Source: Candidatus Rokuibacteriota bacterium
GTDB taxonomy: Bacteria > Methylomirabilota > Methylomirabilia > Rokubacteriales > CSP1-6
Length of the DNA stretch: 5,251 nt
Direction of reading: 5' to 3'
NCBI GenBank assembly: GCA_003220195.1
Contig: QHRT01000207.1
Coordinates: 1-5,251, forward strand
Part shown: piece by piece, positions 1-5,251 of the stretch
How the letters are laid out: every line of letters begins with the position of its first letter
How positions within the stretch are numbered: position 1 is the first letter of the stretch
Made by a program: the position numbers and the translations under genes
Notes under the pieces: generated by a model
What the model saw: the letters and a program-made list of their open reading frames with translations, nothing else
Databases searched by the model: none
What the model was told of the DNA's origin: nothing

Positions 1-253
1 CTCGCTTGACGATGCCTGCACGCCGGACCGCGTGCTTCACCGCGCGCTGCACGACCGACTCGTGCAGGTGGTGGCGCCCCGCGTTCGGGTATTTCCGAAC
101 CAGGGCCGTCGGAAGCTCCACCTAGCCGGCGCCGGCCGCGAGGTCGCGGAGATGTTGCTCGCGGATGCGGTCCAGTCGCGGCGTGCCCTCGGTGCGACGG
201 CTGTCGTGTCTCGCACGAACGGCCGCGCGCACACGGTCGAGCAGTCGTGGTTT
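1..253 (-). pseudogene. intI: Decayed integron integrase (IntI-type tyrosine recombinase), internally deleted, with an in-frame stop, cut by the left edge
   Basis: Three pieces of an integron integrase can be read in one minus-strand frame. At 253-182 lies the N-terminal DNA-binding start (KPRLLDRVRAAVRARHDSRR then TEGT), which resembles the family pattern RLLDRVR..LR.RHYS.RTE.AY. At 181-125 follows PRLDRIREQHLRDLAAGAG, which matches the core region just after the 'DRVT.LP' strand. A TAG stop sits at 124-122. The same frame then continues at 121-77 as VELPTALVRKYPNAG and at 76-2 with RHHLHESVVQRAVK, ending in AVRRAGIVKR. By family comparison about 130 residues are missing between the first two pieces. 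About 25 more, the integron-specific REWGW...FPS segment, are missing between NAG and RHHL. The catalytic HxLRH/Y region would lie beyond the left edge. No convincing start codon is seen; an in-frame TTG at 289-287 is possible. Integron integrases normally insert and excise gene cassettes at attI/attC; this copy cannot be active. The identification rests on remembered family patterns, not a search. Confidence 0.8.
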
Positions 254-336
254 CGCGGCGCCGCCTGGATCGGCTTCGCAGAGGTGCAATGCGAGGCCCG
301 CTGACTCTGGCAGGGTGGAAAAGTGGACCGAGCGCG

Positions 337-1008
337 TCAATCGACCAGCGCGATGGCGCGGACCGGAGAGCCATCGGCGCCCTCCAGCGCGAGCGGCAGC
401 GCAATGAAGCGACAGCGGGCCGCGCCGATCTGGTCGAGGTTCGCCAGGTACTCGATCACCGTGATGCCGGCCGGGAAGAACAGCGAGTGGGTCGTGTACT
501 CGTCGCGGCGTGGTTTGCGGCGAGTCGGAGACGGCAGCGTGTCCCGCGTGCAGAAGTCCGGGGGATAGTCATACCCGACCGCCTTCACGCCACGCGCGAT
601 GAGCCACTCGCATCCCGTCGGGCCCGTGAATGGTCCCTCGGTCCAGAACCTTGGATCCCCGACGTCCGTGCGGCGCGGCCAGTCCGTCCGGAGAAGCACG
701 ATGTCGTTCGGGCGCACGTGCTGCGCATGCGCCTCCAGCTCCTTGGCGCTGACTTCGCCGTTCGCGCCGAGATGGCTCAGATCGACCACCGCCGCGTCGC
801 CCATCCATTGATCGATCGGCATCGCCGCGATGTCCCGTCCGTCGGGCAGGAAGTGCAGCGGCGCGTCGACGTGCGTGTAGGCGTGACAGGAGATGGTCAA
901 CACCGTCGACTGGAGCGGGTCTCCCGCAGCGAACGTCGCCACGCGCTGCGGGTCGACCTTCCAGCGAAAGTGCGGGCGGATCGGGAAGCTGAGGTCGACG
1001 ATCCTCAT
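337..1008 (-). CDS. Cyclase family protein / kynurenine formamidase-like metal-dependent hydrolase
   Basis: This 223-residue protein belongs to the cyclase family (PF04199), which hydrolyses amide bonds in N-formylkynurenine, isatin and related small or cyclic amides, normally in the cytoplasm. The N-terminus MRIVDLSFPI is the usual opening strand. The metal site is complete when set against the KynB pattern: His42, His46 and Asp48 in HAYTHVDAPLHF, His52 as the catalytic histidine, then His174 (TTHSLFF) and Glu186 (GITVIEYLANL) twelve residues later. The only departure is Tyr44, where most members have Gly in HxGTHxDxPxHF. Length is normal for the family. The ATG overlaps the TGA of the upstream methyltransferase gene as ATGA, and only a weak AGAG precedes it, so translation is probably coupled. 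It is the last gene of the unit. Family membership is firm. The substrate is unknown, and the lack of a kynureninase or tryptophan dioxygenase gene in the window argues against simply calling it kynB. Confidence 0.9.
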   Translation of the reverse strand: MRIVDLSFPIRPHFRWKVDPQRVATFAAGDPLQSTVLTISCHAYTHVDAPLHFLPDGRDIAAMPIDQWMGDAAVVDLSHLGANGEVSAKELEAHAQHVRPNDIVLLRTDWPRRTDVGDPRFWTEGPFTGPTGCEWLIARGVKAVGYDYPPDFCTRDTLPSPTRRKPRRDEYTTHSLFFPAGITVIEYLANLDQIGAARCRFIALPLALEGADGSPVRAIALVD

Positions 1009-1766
1009 CGCTCTGCGACGAGCACGGCCACCGGATAGTGGCAACGGATCACGTCGCCCTCCCGGCGCGTGCGGATGCCGAGCGCGTCGTCGGCGAGAGA
1101 CGCGACGAACAACTGGCGGATCGTCTCGTCGTCGCCGGGGTTCGGGAAGGAGCGCTTCAAGAGACCTTCGAGATCGCTGTCCAGGTGGTACCCGGTCGTG
1201 CGCGGAGCCGGAAGACCGACCGCAGCGAAGAGATCGACGTGCTCTTCGGGCGGGAGCGCGCGCGTGTGGGAAGGATCGCGGAGCCGCTCCATCCGGTTGA
1301 AGGCGTCCGCCTTGTCCCTCGCCGGCGCGCTGTCGACCACCACGACCTTTCCACCAGGCGCGCAGACCCGCTTCATCTCGGCGAGGACACGCCGAGGCTC
1401 GAGGAAGTGGTGAAACGCGAAGCGCGACGTCACGATCGTGAAGCTCGCGGCGGGGAAGGGAAGCGGCAGCACGTCGCCCTGCTGCCACGTCAGGTTGGTG
1501 AGTCCCTGCTCGCGCTGGAGCGCACGGGCGCGATCCAGCATCGCCGGCGTGATGTCGATACCCGTGACGTGGCGCACGACGCGCGCGAACGCGCACGCCA
1601 GGATGCCGGGGCCGCACGCCACGTCGAGCACGGTGTCGTCGGGGCCGGCGCCGCAGAACTCGATCACGAGGCGGAGCGCCTGCTCGTCCTTGATGCTCGG
1701 CGCGGTCGCGAACGGAACGGCCTGACGGGTGAACTGGTCGAGGATCAAATCTTGATGACTGGCCAT
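1005..1766 (-). CDS. Class I SAM-dependent methyltransferase (Methyltransf_11 / UbiE-like)
   Basis: A 253-residue soluble Rossmann-fold methyltransferase. Motif I is VLDVACGPG at residues 46-54 and binds S-adenosylmethionine. Asp71 in VTGIDITPAML is the acidic residue that usually holds the ribose. GDVLPLPFPAASF (97-109) is the adenine-side motif, followed by SRFAFHHF (114-121) and the post-core block EMKRVCAPGGKVVVVD (130-145). This arrangement is typical of UbiE/Coq5-like and small-molecule O-, N- or C-methyltransferases; the C-terminal third (about 155-253) gives no clue to the acceptor. The ATG lies 2 nt after the amidohydrolase TGA (TGA-CG-ATG). An AAGGAG inside the last codons of that gene, 11 nt from the ATG, can serve as its ribosome site. 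Its end overlaps the cyclase start by 4 nt. The tight packing implies a shared job with the two hydrolases, perhaps modifying a substrate or product, but this is inference. A methyltransferase between two amide hydrolases is the least expected member of the unit. Confidence 0.9.
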   Translation of the reverse strand: MASHQDLILDQFTRQAVPFATAPSIKDEQALRLVIEFCGAGPDDTVLDVACGPGILACAFARVVRHVTGIDITPAMLDRARALQREQGLTNLTWQQGDVLPLPFPAASFTIVTSRFAFHHFLEPRRVLAEMKRVCAPGGKVVVVDSAPARDKADAFNRMERLRDPSHTRALPPEEHVDLFAAVGLPAPRTTGYHLDSDLEGLLKRSFPNPGDDETIRQLFVASLADDALGIRTRREGDVIRCHYPVAVLVAER

Positions 1767-1768
1767 CG

Positions 1769-3004
1769 TCACAGCGTCTCCTTGTACACGCGACCGCCCT
1801 TCATGATGAGCTTGATGTGCTCGGTCGCCTGAAAGACACGCAGGTTGCGCAACGGGTTGCCGTCGACGACGATCAGGTCGGCGAACTTGCCGGGCTCCAC
1901 CGTCCCGATGCGGTCGGACATCCGGAACAGCTCCGCGTTCACCTTCGTCGCCGAGAGCAGCACCTCCATCGGCGTCATGACCTGAGCCTTGAGCTCGAGC
2001 TCGACGGTGCGCTGGCTCATCATGTCGCCGAGCAGATCCGAGCCCGACCCGATCTTGCAGCCCGCCTTGTACGCGTACGTGAGGCCCTGCACGCTCTGCT
2101 CGCGCGCCAGGTTGATCTTCTGGATCTGGTGGTCGCCGATGCCGAACCGTTTGCCCTCGCGATAGATCGCCTCGTACGTCACCATCGTCGGGACCAGGAA
2201 CGCGCCCGCGTCCTTGATCGCCTTTGCCGCGGCCTCGCGGATCAGGTTGCCGTGCTCGATCGAGCGGACGCCTGCGGCGATGGCGTTGCGAACGGCGGAG
2301 TCGGAGTACGCGTGCGCGAGCACGTAGGTACCGACCGCGCTCGCCTCTTCCACCACCGCGCGCATCTCCGCCACCGTGAACTGCGTGGTGTCGAGCTCGT
2401 CGGACGGCGACATCGCTCCGCCGGACGCCATGATCTTGATCTGGTTCACGTCGCGACGGATCTGCTCGCGCGCGGCCTTGCGCACCTCCGCCTCGCCGTC
2501 GGCGATCGTGCCGACCATCCCGACACAGCAGTCGATCGGCTCGATCCACTCCGCGCGCCGGCGCTTGTCGCCATGCCCGCCGGTCTGCGAGATGTAGTTG
2601 CCGGAGACCAGCAACCGCGGCCCGGGATACACGCCCTCGCTGATCGCTTCGCGAAAGCCGTAGTCGGCGCCGCCGGCATCACGCACGGTCGTGAAGCCCT
2701 GCAGCAGGCATTCCTCCGCGCGGCGCAGCGCCTTCGCGGCCAGGAGGCTCGGCGGCAAGTAGCGATGCTGATCGGTGATGTTGCCCTCGACCGCGCAGAT
2801 GTGGACGTGCGCGTCGGTGAGTCCGGGCATCAGCGTCTTGCCGCGAAGGTCGAACGTCGTGACGGGCCCCGGCACCGCGCCCACGCGGCCGTGCGGCAGC
2901 ACGTCCTTGATGCGATCGTCCTCGACCACCACCGCTGCGCCCTCGACGGGATCCGCGCCGGTGCAGTCGATCAGAAACGCGTTGGTGAAGACGTACGTGC
3001 TCAC
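1769..3004 (-). CDS. Metal-dependent amidohydrolase (Xaa-Pro/Xaa-Arg dipeptidase-like, imidazolonepropionase-related)
   Basis: A 411-residue enzyme of the amidohydrolase superfamily, cytoplasmic, with no signal peptide. A beta-sandwich strand pair at each end (residues 1-60 and 370-411, including GTVEPGKFADLIVVDGNPL) flanks a TIM barrel. The expected ligands for a two-metal centre are all present: His66 and His68 (DAHVH), the carboxylatable Lys190 (NQIKIMASGG), His231 (VLAHAYSD), His251 (SIEHGN) and Asp323 (GSGSDLLGD). The TGGHGD stretch (141-146) and the MSPSDELDTTQF block (198-209) are typical of the bacterial group related to Sgx9260 and Cc2672, which cleave N-acyl or dipeptide amide bonds ahead of a C-terminal residue. 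Prolidase-like activity on a dipeptide or N-acyl amino acid is therefore likely, but the specificity cannot be read. The start codon is GTG, fixed by a strong AAGGAG 6 nt upstream. The gene lies 27 nt after the binding-protein gene, so the imported solute is probably its substrate. Confidence 0.93.
   Translation of the reverse strand: MSTYVFTNAFLIDCTGADPVEGAAVVVEDDRIKDVLPHGRVGAVPGPVTTFDLRGKTLMPGLTDAHVHICAVEGNITDQHRYLPPSLLAAKALRRAEECLLQGFTTVRDAGGADYGFREAISEGVYPGPRLLVSGNYISQTGGHGDKRRRAEWIEPIDCCVGMVGTIADGEAEVRKAAREQIRRDVNQIKIMASGGAMSPSDELDTTQFTVAEMRAVVEEASAVGTYVLAHAYSDSAVRNAIAAGVRSIEHGNLIREAAAKAIKDAGAFLVPTMVTYEAIYREGKRFGIGDHQIQKINLAREQSVQGLTYAYKAGCKIGSGSDLLGDMMSQRTVELELKAQVMTPMEVLLSATKVNAELFRMSDRIGTVEPGKFADLIVVDGNPLRNLRVFQATEHIKLIMKGGRVYKETL
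1778..1783 (-). promoter_or_regulatory. Shine-Dalgarno of the methyltransferase, embedded in the end of the amidohydrolase gene
   Basis: AAGGAG here encodes the Lys-Glu of the amidohydrolase C-terminus (KETL). It lies 11 nt before the methyltransferase ATG. The spacing is slightly long. With the stop and start only 2 nt apart, re-initiation by terminating ribosomes is likely. Confidence 0.55.
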
Positions 3005-3010
3005 ACTGAT

Positions 3011-3016
3011 CTCCTT
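3011..3016 (-). promoter_or_regulatory. Strong Shine-Dalgarno site fixing the GTG start of the amidohydrolase
   Basis: On the minus strand the intergenic sequence reads AAGGAG-ATCAGT-GTG, a full AAGGAG with 6 nt spacing. It is the best ribosome site in the window and supports GTG at 3004 as the true start. Confidence 0.8.
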
Positions 3017-3031
3017 CTGAACGTCGTGAGG

Positions 3032-4576
3032 CTATCGCGCGACGATCTTCGCCTCGTACATCCAGACCTTCTCGTCGGCCCGTGGCGACCACTCGACCTG
3101 GTTCGCGACGCCGTAGAGGTCGTGCTGCTGCCACAGGAACACCCAGGGCGCCTCGTCGCGCACGAGGTGCTGCACCTCGGCGTACGCGGCCGCGCGCGCC
3201 TTCGCGTCGACCAGCGTCACGGCGCGCGCGATCTTCTCGTCGATCGTCTTGTTGTTGCCGTACGACGAGTACGTCTGATCGGCCTTGAAGAGCGGCTCGA
3301 CCGTGCCCTGACCGTACAGCGCGGGCCCCCAGCCGAGGAAGAACATGTCGCCGGTCGTCCGGTTCTTGATCTTGTCGAGATGCGTGCCCCACTCGTTCAC
3401 CACGACGTTCACCTTGATGCCATGGCGCTGGAGCTGCGCCGCGATCGCGAGCGAGACGTCCTTGTCGAGCGGATACCGGCCGGACGGCGAATCGAGCGTC
3501 AGCGACATGCGCGTCGGATCCTGCCCGGCCTCCTTCAGGAGCGCGAGCCCGCGCTGCGGGTCGTGCTTGTAGCACTCGACGGGCGCGTAGTCGACGTTCG
3601 GAGGCGCCAGCGCGCCGCACACGCGGGTGGCGCGGCCGCGCATCACCTGCTTGATCAGCTCGTCCACGTCGACCAGGTGGTTCATCGCCTTCCGCACGCG
3701 CACGTCCTGCATGGGCCCGGACTTGAGCGCCTGGAGCGAGACGTAGTTGATGCGCGACGACACGGTCGACCGGACCTTCGCGCGCCCGGATTTCTCCACG
3801 GCCTCGACGACGTGCGGCGGCACGTCCTTCATGATGTCGATCTCGCCGGACAGGAGCGCCGCCATGCGGGCGCTGAACTCGGGAATGAAGCGGAACGTCA
3901 CCCGCGCGGCATCGGCCGGGCCTTGCCAGTAATCGGGATTGCGCTCGAGGACCAGCTTTTCGTCGCGCTTCCACTCGACGAACCGGAACGGGCCGGTGCC
4001 GATCGGCTTTTCCGCGAGCTTCTGCGGGCCGATATCTTTCAATCCTTTCGCCGGCATGATTAACAGATTGGTGAGCGAGACCTGGTCGATCAGGCTCGGC
4101 CACGGGCGCTCGGTCAGGAAGCGCACGGTGAAGTCGTCGACGACCTGCATCTCCTTGACCCCGCCCCAGTACGCTTTCGATGCGTAGTGGCTCTTGCTCG
4201 CGGGGTCGAGCGCGTAGTCGATGGTCGCCTTGACGGACGCCGCGGTGAACGGCTCGCCGTTGTGGAACTTGACGCCCTTCCGGAGCTTGAACTCCCAGGT
4301 GGTGTCGTTCACGACGCGCCAGCTCTCCGCCAGCATGGGCTTCGGCTTCAGTGTCTTCGCGTCGCGGTCGAGCAGCCGATCGTAGATGTGCTCGAGCATG
4401 TTGTTGGTGGTCCAGTCGACGATGGTGACGGCGAGCAGCGTGCGCGGCTCGGCGCCGAGCCCGACGACCACTTCCCTGGTCCGCGTGCGATCCTGCGCGG
4501 CGGCGCTCCCGCTTTCCACCGCAATGAGGACGAGGACGGCCAGAGACAGCGTGAACCACGATGCTATTCGCGGCAT
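3032..4576 (-). CDS. Peptide/opine-type ABC transporter substrate-binding protein (SBP family 5)
   Basis: A 514-residue exported solute receptor (SBP_bac_5, DppA/OppA/GsiB-like) that hands its ligand to an inner-membrane ABC importer. Residues 1-28 form a Sec signal peptide: MPRIASW, a hydrophobic core FTLSLAVLVLIAV, then a small-residue cleavage region ending AAAQ. There is no lipobox cysteine, so the protein is periplasmic and not a lipoprotein, which suggests a diderm host. Family signatures follow in order: AESWRVVNDTTWEFKLRKGV (83-102), KFHNGEPFTAASVK (103-116), GTGPFRFVEWKR (193-204), LERNPDYWQGP (210-220), and the C-terminal lobe end at WQQHDLYGV and VEWSPRADEKVWMYE. Length is normal. 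An in-frame ATG at 4585 (three codons earlier) and one at 4624 also exist. I chose 4576 because AGAGG lies 9 nt upstream of it but directly against the 4585 ATG, and because this start gives a clean signal peptide. The gene is followed by an amidohydrolase, and a permease gene lies upstream. Residues such as the ligand-anchoring Asp/Arg pair of dipeptide binders cannot be assigned, so the ligand is unknown. Confidence 0.95.
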   Translation of the reverse strand: MPRIASWFTLSLAVLVLIAVESGSAAAQDRTRTREVVVGLGAEPRTLLAVTIVDWTTNNMLEHIYDRLLDRDAKTLKPKPMLAESWRVVNDTTWEFKLRKGVKFHNGEPFTAASVKATIDYALDPASKSHYASKAYWGGVKEMQVVDDFTVRFLTERPWPSLIDQVSLTNLLIMPAKGLKDIGPQKLAEKPIGTGPFRFVEWKRDEKLVLERNPDYWQGPADAARVTFRFIPEFSARMAALLSGEIDIMKDVPPHVVEAVEKSGRAKVRSTVSSRINYVSLQALKSGPMQDVRVRKAMNHLVDVDELIKQVMRGRATRVCGALAPPNVDYAPVECYKHDPQRGLALLKEAGQDPTRMSLTLDSPSGRYPLDKDVSLAIAAQLQRHGIKVNVVVNEWGTHLDKIKNRTTGDMFFLGWGPALYGQGTVEPLFKADQTYSSYGNNKTIDEKIARAVTLVDAKARAAAYAEVQHLVRDEAPWVFLWQQHDLYGVANQVEWSPRADEKVWMYEAKIVAR

Positions 4577-4585
4577 GGGTGACAT

Positions 4586-4590
4586 CCTCT
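4586..4590 (-). promoter_or_regulatory. Shine-Dalgarno deciding the start of the substrate-binding protein
   Basis: AGAGG on the minus strand is 9 nt upstream of the ATG at 4576. It abuts the alternative ATG at 4585 with no spacer, which favours the shorter protein and its compact signal peptide. Confidence 0.6.
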
Positions 4591-4615
4591 GGGTCGAAGT
4601 TTCGAGGCCAGCGTG

Positions 4616-4644
4616 AGCATACACGACCGGTTGGATGGCTTAAA
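4616..4644 (-). promoter_or_regulatory. Candidate sigma70-type promoter for the substrate-binding-protein operon
   Basis: On the minus strand TTTAAG (4639-4644) and TATGCT (4616-4621) are separated by 17 nt. The -10 matches the TATAAT consensus at 4 of 6 positions and the -35 matches TTGACA at 3 of 6. Transcription would begin near 4609, giving a leader of about 33 nt with the AGAGG site properly placed. This is one of the few A/T-rich spots in the gap between the toxin remnant and the gene. It is a weak sequence match, and the unit could equally be read through from the permease gene. Confidence 0.35.
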
Positions 4645-4661
4645 GATCGGCGGCCGGGCTC

Positions 4662-4811
4662 TCAGGCGAGAGCCTCGGCCCAGTCCAGAACGTGGAGTCC
4701 TTCGACGCGCGCGAAATGTCGAGCGTTACATGTGGCGACGCCGAACCCGTGGGCAAGCGCGATGGCGCCGACCGCAATGTCCATGTCGTCGATCATATGT
4801 TCGCGAGACCG
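4662..4811 (-). pseudogene. vapC: C-terminal remnant of a PIN-domain (VapC-like) toxin
   Basis: One minus-strand frame encodes MIDDMDIAVGAIALAHGFG followed by VATCNARHFARVEGLHVLDW and ends AEALA-TGA. This is the typical last third of a VapC/PIN ribonuclease: the 'I.D.DI.IAAIALAHG' helix with its conserved Asp, the 'T.N.RHF' strand with the late polar active-site residue, and the 'V.GL.VLDW' end. VapC toxins cut tRNA or other RNA and are neutralised by VapB. Here the first 85-90 residues, including the first catalytic Asp and the conserved Glu, are absent. Upstream of 4811 the similarity stops and, 20 bases further on, the permease stop codon appears in another frame. No antitoxin gene is visible nearby. 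The ATG at 4796 could in theory start a 44-residue peptide, but it has no good ribosome site and would lack most of the fold, so I call it a remnant. The assignment is by motif recognition only. Confidence 0.75.
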
Positions 4812-4830
4812 CGGCCGCCGTGTGGGATCG

Positions 4831-5251
4831 TCAGATCCGGAGCTTCGGATCCAGCGTGTCGCGAAGCCAGTCGCCGACCAGATTGACGCCGAGCGCGGTG
4901 AGCGCCAGCGCGGCGCCCGGCAGCGCCGCCAGCCACCACGCGACGTAAAGGAAGTCGCGGCTCTCCGACAGCATGCTGCCCCACGCCGGCGTCGGCGGCT
5001 GCACGCCGAAGCCGAGAAAGCTGATCGCGGCCTCGGCCACGATGAACTGCGAGAACTGCAAGCTCGCGACGACGATGATGGAGGGCGCCACGTTCGGCAG
5101 GACGTGGCGGAACAGCACGCGGCCGCGTCCGACGCCGAGCGCCGCGGCGGCCTGGACGAAGTCGCGCTGCTTCACGGACAGGACCTCGCCGCGCACGACG
5201 CGCGCATACACGACCCAGCCGGCGGCTGACAGGCTCAGCACGATGTTGCGG
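4831..5251 (-). CDS. Peptide ABC transporter permease, DppC-type, C-terminal part (5' end outside the window)
   Basis: The last 139 residues of an inner-membrane permease of the binding-protein-dependent transport family (BPD_transp_1, DppC/OppC/GsiD type) are visible; the start lies beyond the right edge. The cytoplasmic EAA loop that docks the ATPase is clear: GWVVYARVVRGEVL, then DFVQAAAALGVGRGRVLFRH, then VLPN (about residues 11-53 as visible). Two membrane segments follow, near residues 57-79 (PSIIVVASLQFSQFIVAEAA) and 104-126 (ending in LTALGVNLVGD). The C-terminal WLRDTLDPKLR is the standard end of DppC-like permeases, so the 3' end is intact. It probably pairs with a DppB-like permease and ATPases encoded further right, and it is the natural partner of the binding protein encoded 254 nt downstream on the same strand. 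That gap is unusually wide for such an operon and holds the PIN remnant. Confidence 0.93.
   Translation of the reverse strand, partial: RNIVLSLSAAGWVVYARVVRGEVLSVKQRDFVQAAAALGVGRGRVLFRHVLPNVAPSIIVVASLQFSQFIVAEAAISFLGFGVQPPTPAWGSMLSESRDFLYVAWWLAALPGAALALTALGVNLVGDWLRDTLDPKLRI

Noticed and set aside
32..304. A 90-codon plus-strand ORF at the left edge
   Set aside because: It is antisense to the integrase remnant, whose motifs are readable on the minus strand. The plus-strand product shows no recognisable family.
290..340. Possible attI/attC site or transcription terminator after the cyclase gene
   Set aside because: No GTTRRRY/RYYYAAC core pair and no stable GC hairpin followed by a T-run could be found between the cyclase stop and the integrase remnant.
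1009..1617. Upstream extension of the cyclase frame, which would give a 426-residue fusion protein
   Set aside because: Residues before MRIVDLSF are an out-of-frame reading of the methyltransferase and are Arg-rich. The ATGA overlap and normal family length place the start at 1008.
1767..2549. Upstream extension of the methyltransferase frame, which would give a 514-residue protein
   Set aside because: The added part is a shifted reading of the amidohydrolase. The ATG at 1766 with its AAGGAG gives a normal-length methyltransferase.
1817..4063. A 748-codon open frame on the plus strand
   Set aside because: It runs antisense across both the amidohydrolase and the binding-protein gene and their junction. 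Its product is rich in Arg, His, Val and Asp with no domain, as expected from the reverse of high-GC codons. Both minus-strand genes have complete motifs.
2679..4559. A 626-codon open frame on the minus strand
   Set aside because: It is a frame-shifted reading of the binding-protein gene with Arg/Ala-rich low-information sequence, and it crosses that gene's stop and the next gene's start. It has no motif of its own.
4665..4796. A possible complete 44-residue small gene starting at ATG 4796
   Set aside because: The sequence is the C-terminal end of a PIN domain and not a self-contained protein, and no Shine-Dalgarno precedes the ATG at proper distance.
4561..5229. A 222-codon plus-strand open frame over the permease and the gap
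   Set aside because: It is antisense to a clear DppC-type permease and a PIN remnant, and is rich in Arg, Asp and Ala without motifs.

Overview
The window is high-GC bacterial DNA (roughly two-thirds G+C by eye). It comes from a soil- or sediment-type genome with many peptide-type ABC importers and amidohydrolases. The lineage cannot be fixed from the sequence. A Betaproteobacterium, a Myxococcota-like organism or a Rokubacteria/Methylomirabilota-like organism would all fit, and this is only a guess. Every gene I can support lies on the minus strand, so transcription runs from the right edge to the left.

Right edge to left edge: (1) the C-terminal part of a DppC-type ABC permease, cut by the window end, stop at 4831; (2) the last 40-50 codons of a PIN-domain (VapC-like) toxin gene, a headless remnant at 4662-4811; (3) a weak candidate promoter at 4616-4644; (4) a complete secreted family-5 substrate-binding protein, 3032-4576; (5) a metal-dependent amidohydrolase of the Xaa-Pro/Xaa-Arg dipeptidase-like group, GTG start, 1769-3004; (6) a class I SAM-dependent methyltransferase, 1005-1766; (7) a cyclase / kynurenine-formamidase-family metal hydrolase, 337-1008; (8) a badly eroded integron integrase (intI) pseudogene running off the left edge.

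Items 4 to 7 look like one transcription unit. The gaps are 27 nt, then 2 nt, then a 4-nt ATGA overlap. The likely logic is capture of a peptide-like or cyclic-amide solute by the binding protein, import through the permease encoded upstream, and hydrolysis of amide bonds by two different metallohydrolases. A small-molecule methyltransferase is inserted between the two hydrolases. The substrate is not known.

The most unusual parts are the two gene fossils on either side of this catabolic unit. The integrase fossil keeps recognisable N-terminal, middle and C-terminal blocks in one reading frame, but has lost most of the core. It has also lost the segment that distinguishes integron integrases from XerC/XerD, and it carries an in-frame TAG. 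The PIN-toxin fossil lies directly after the permease stop codon. I found no CRISPR array, tRNA, rRNA, intact mobile element or convincing terminator.
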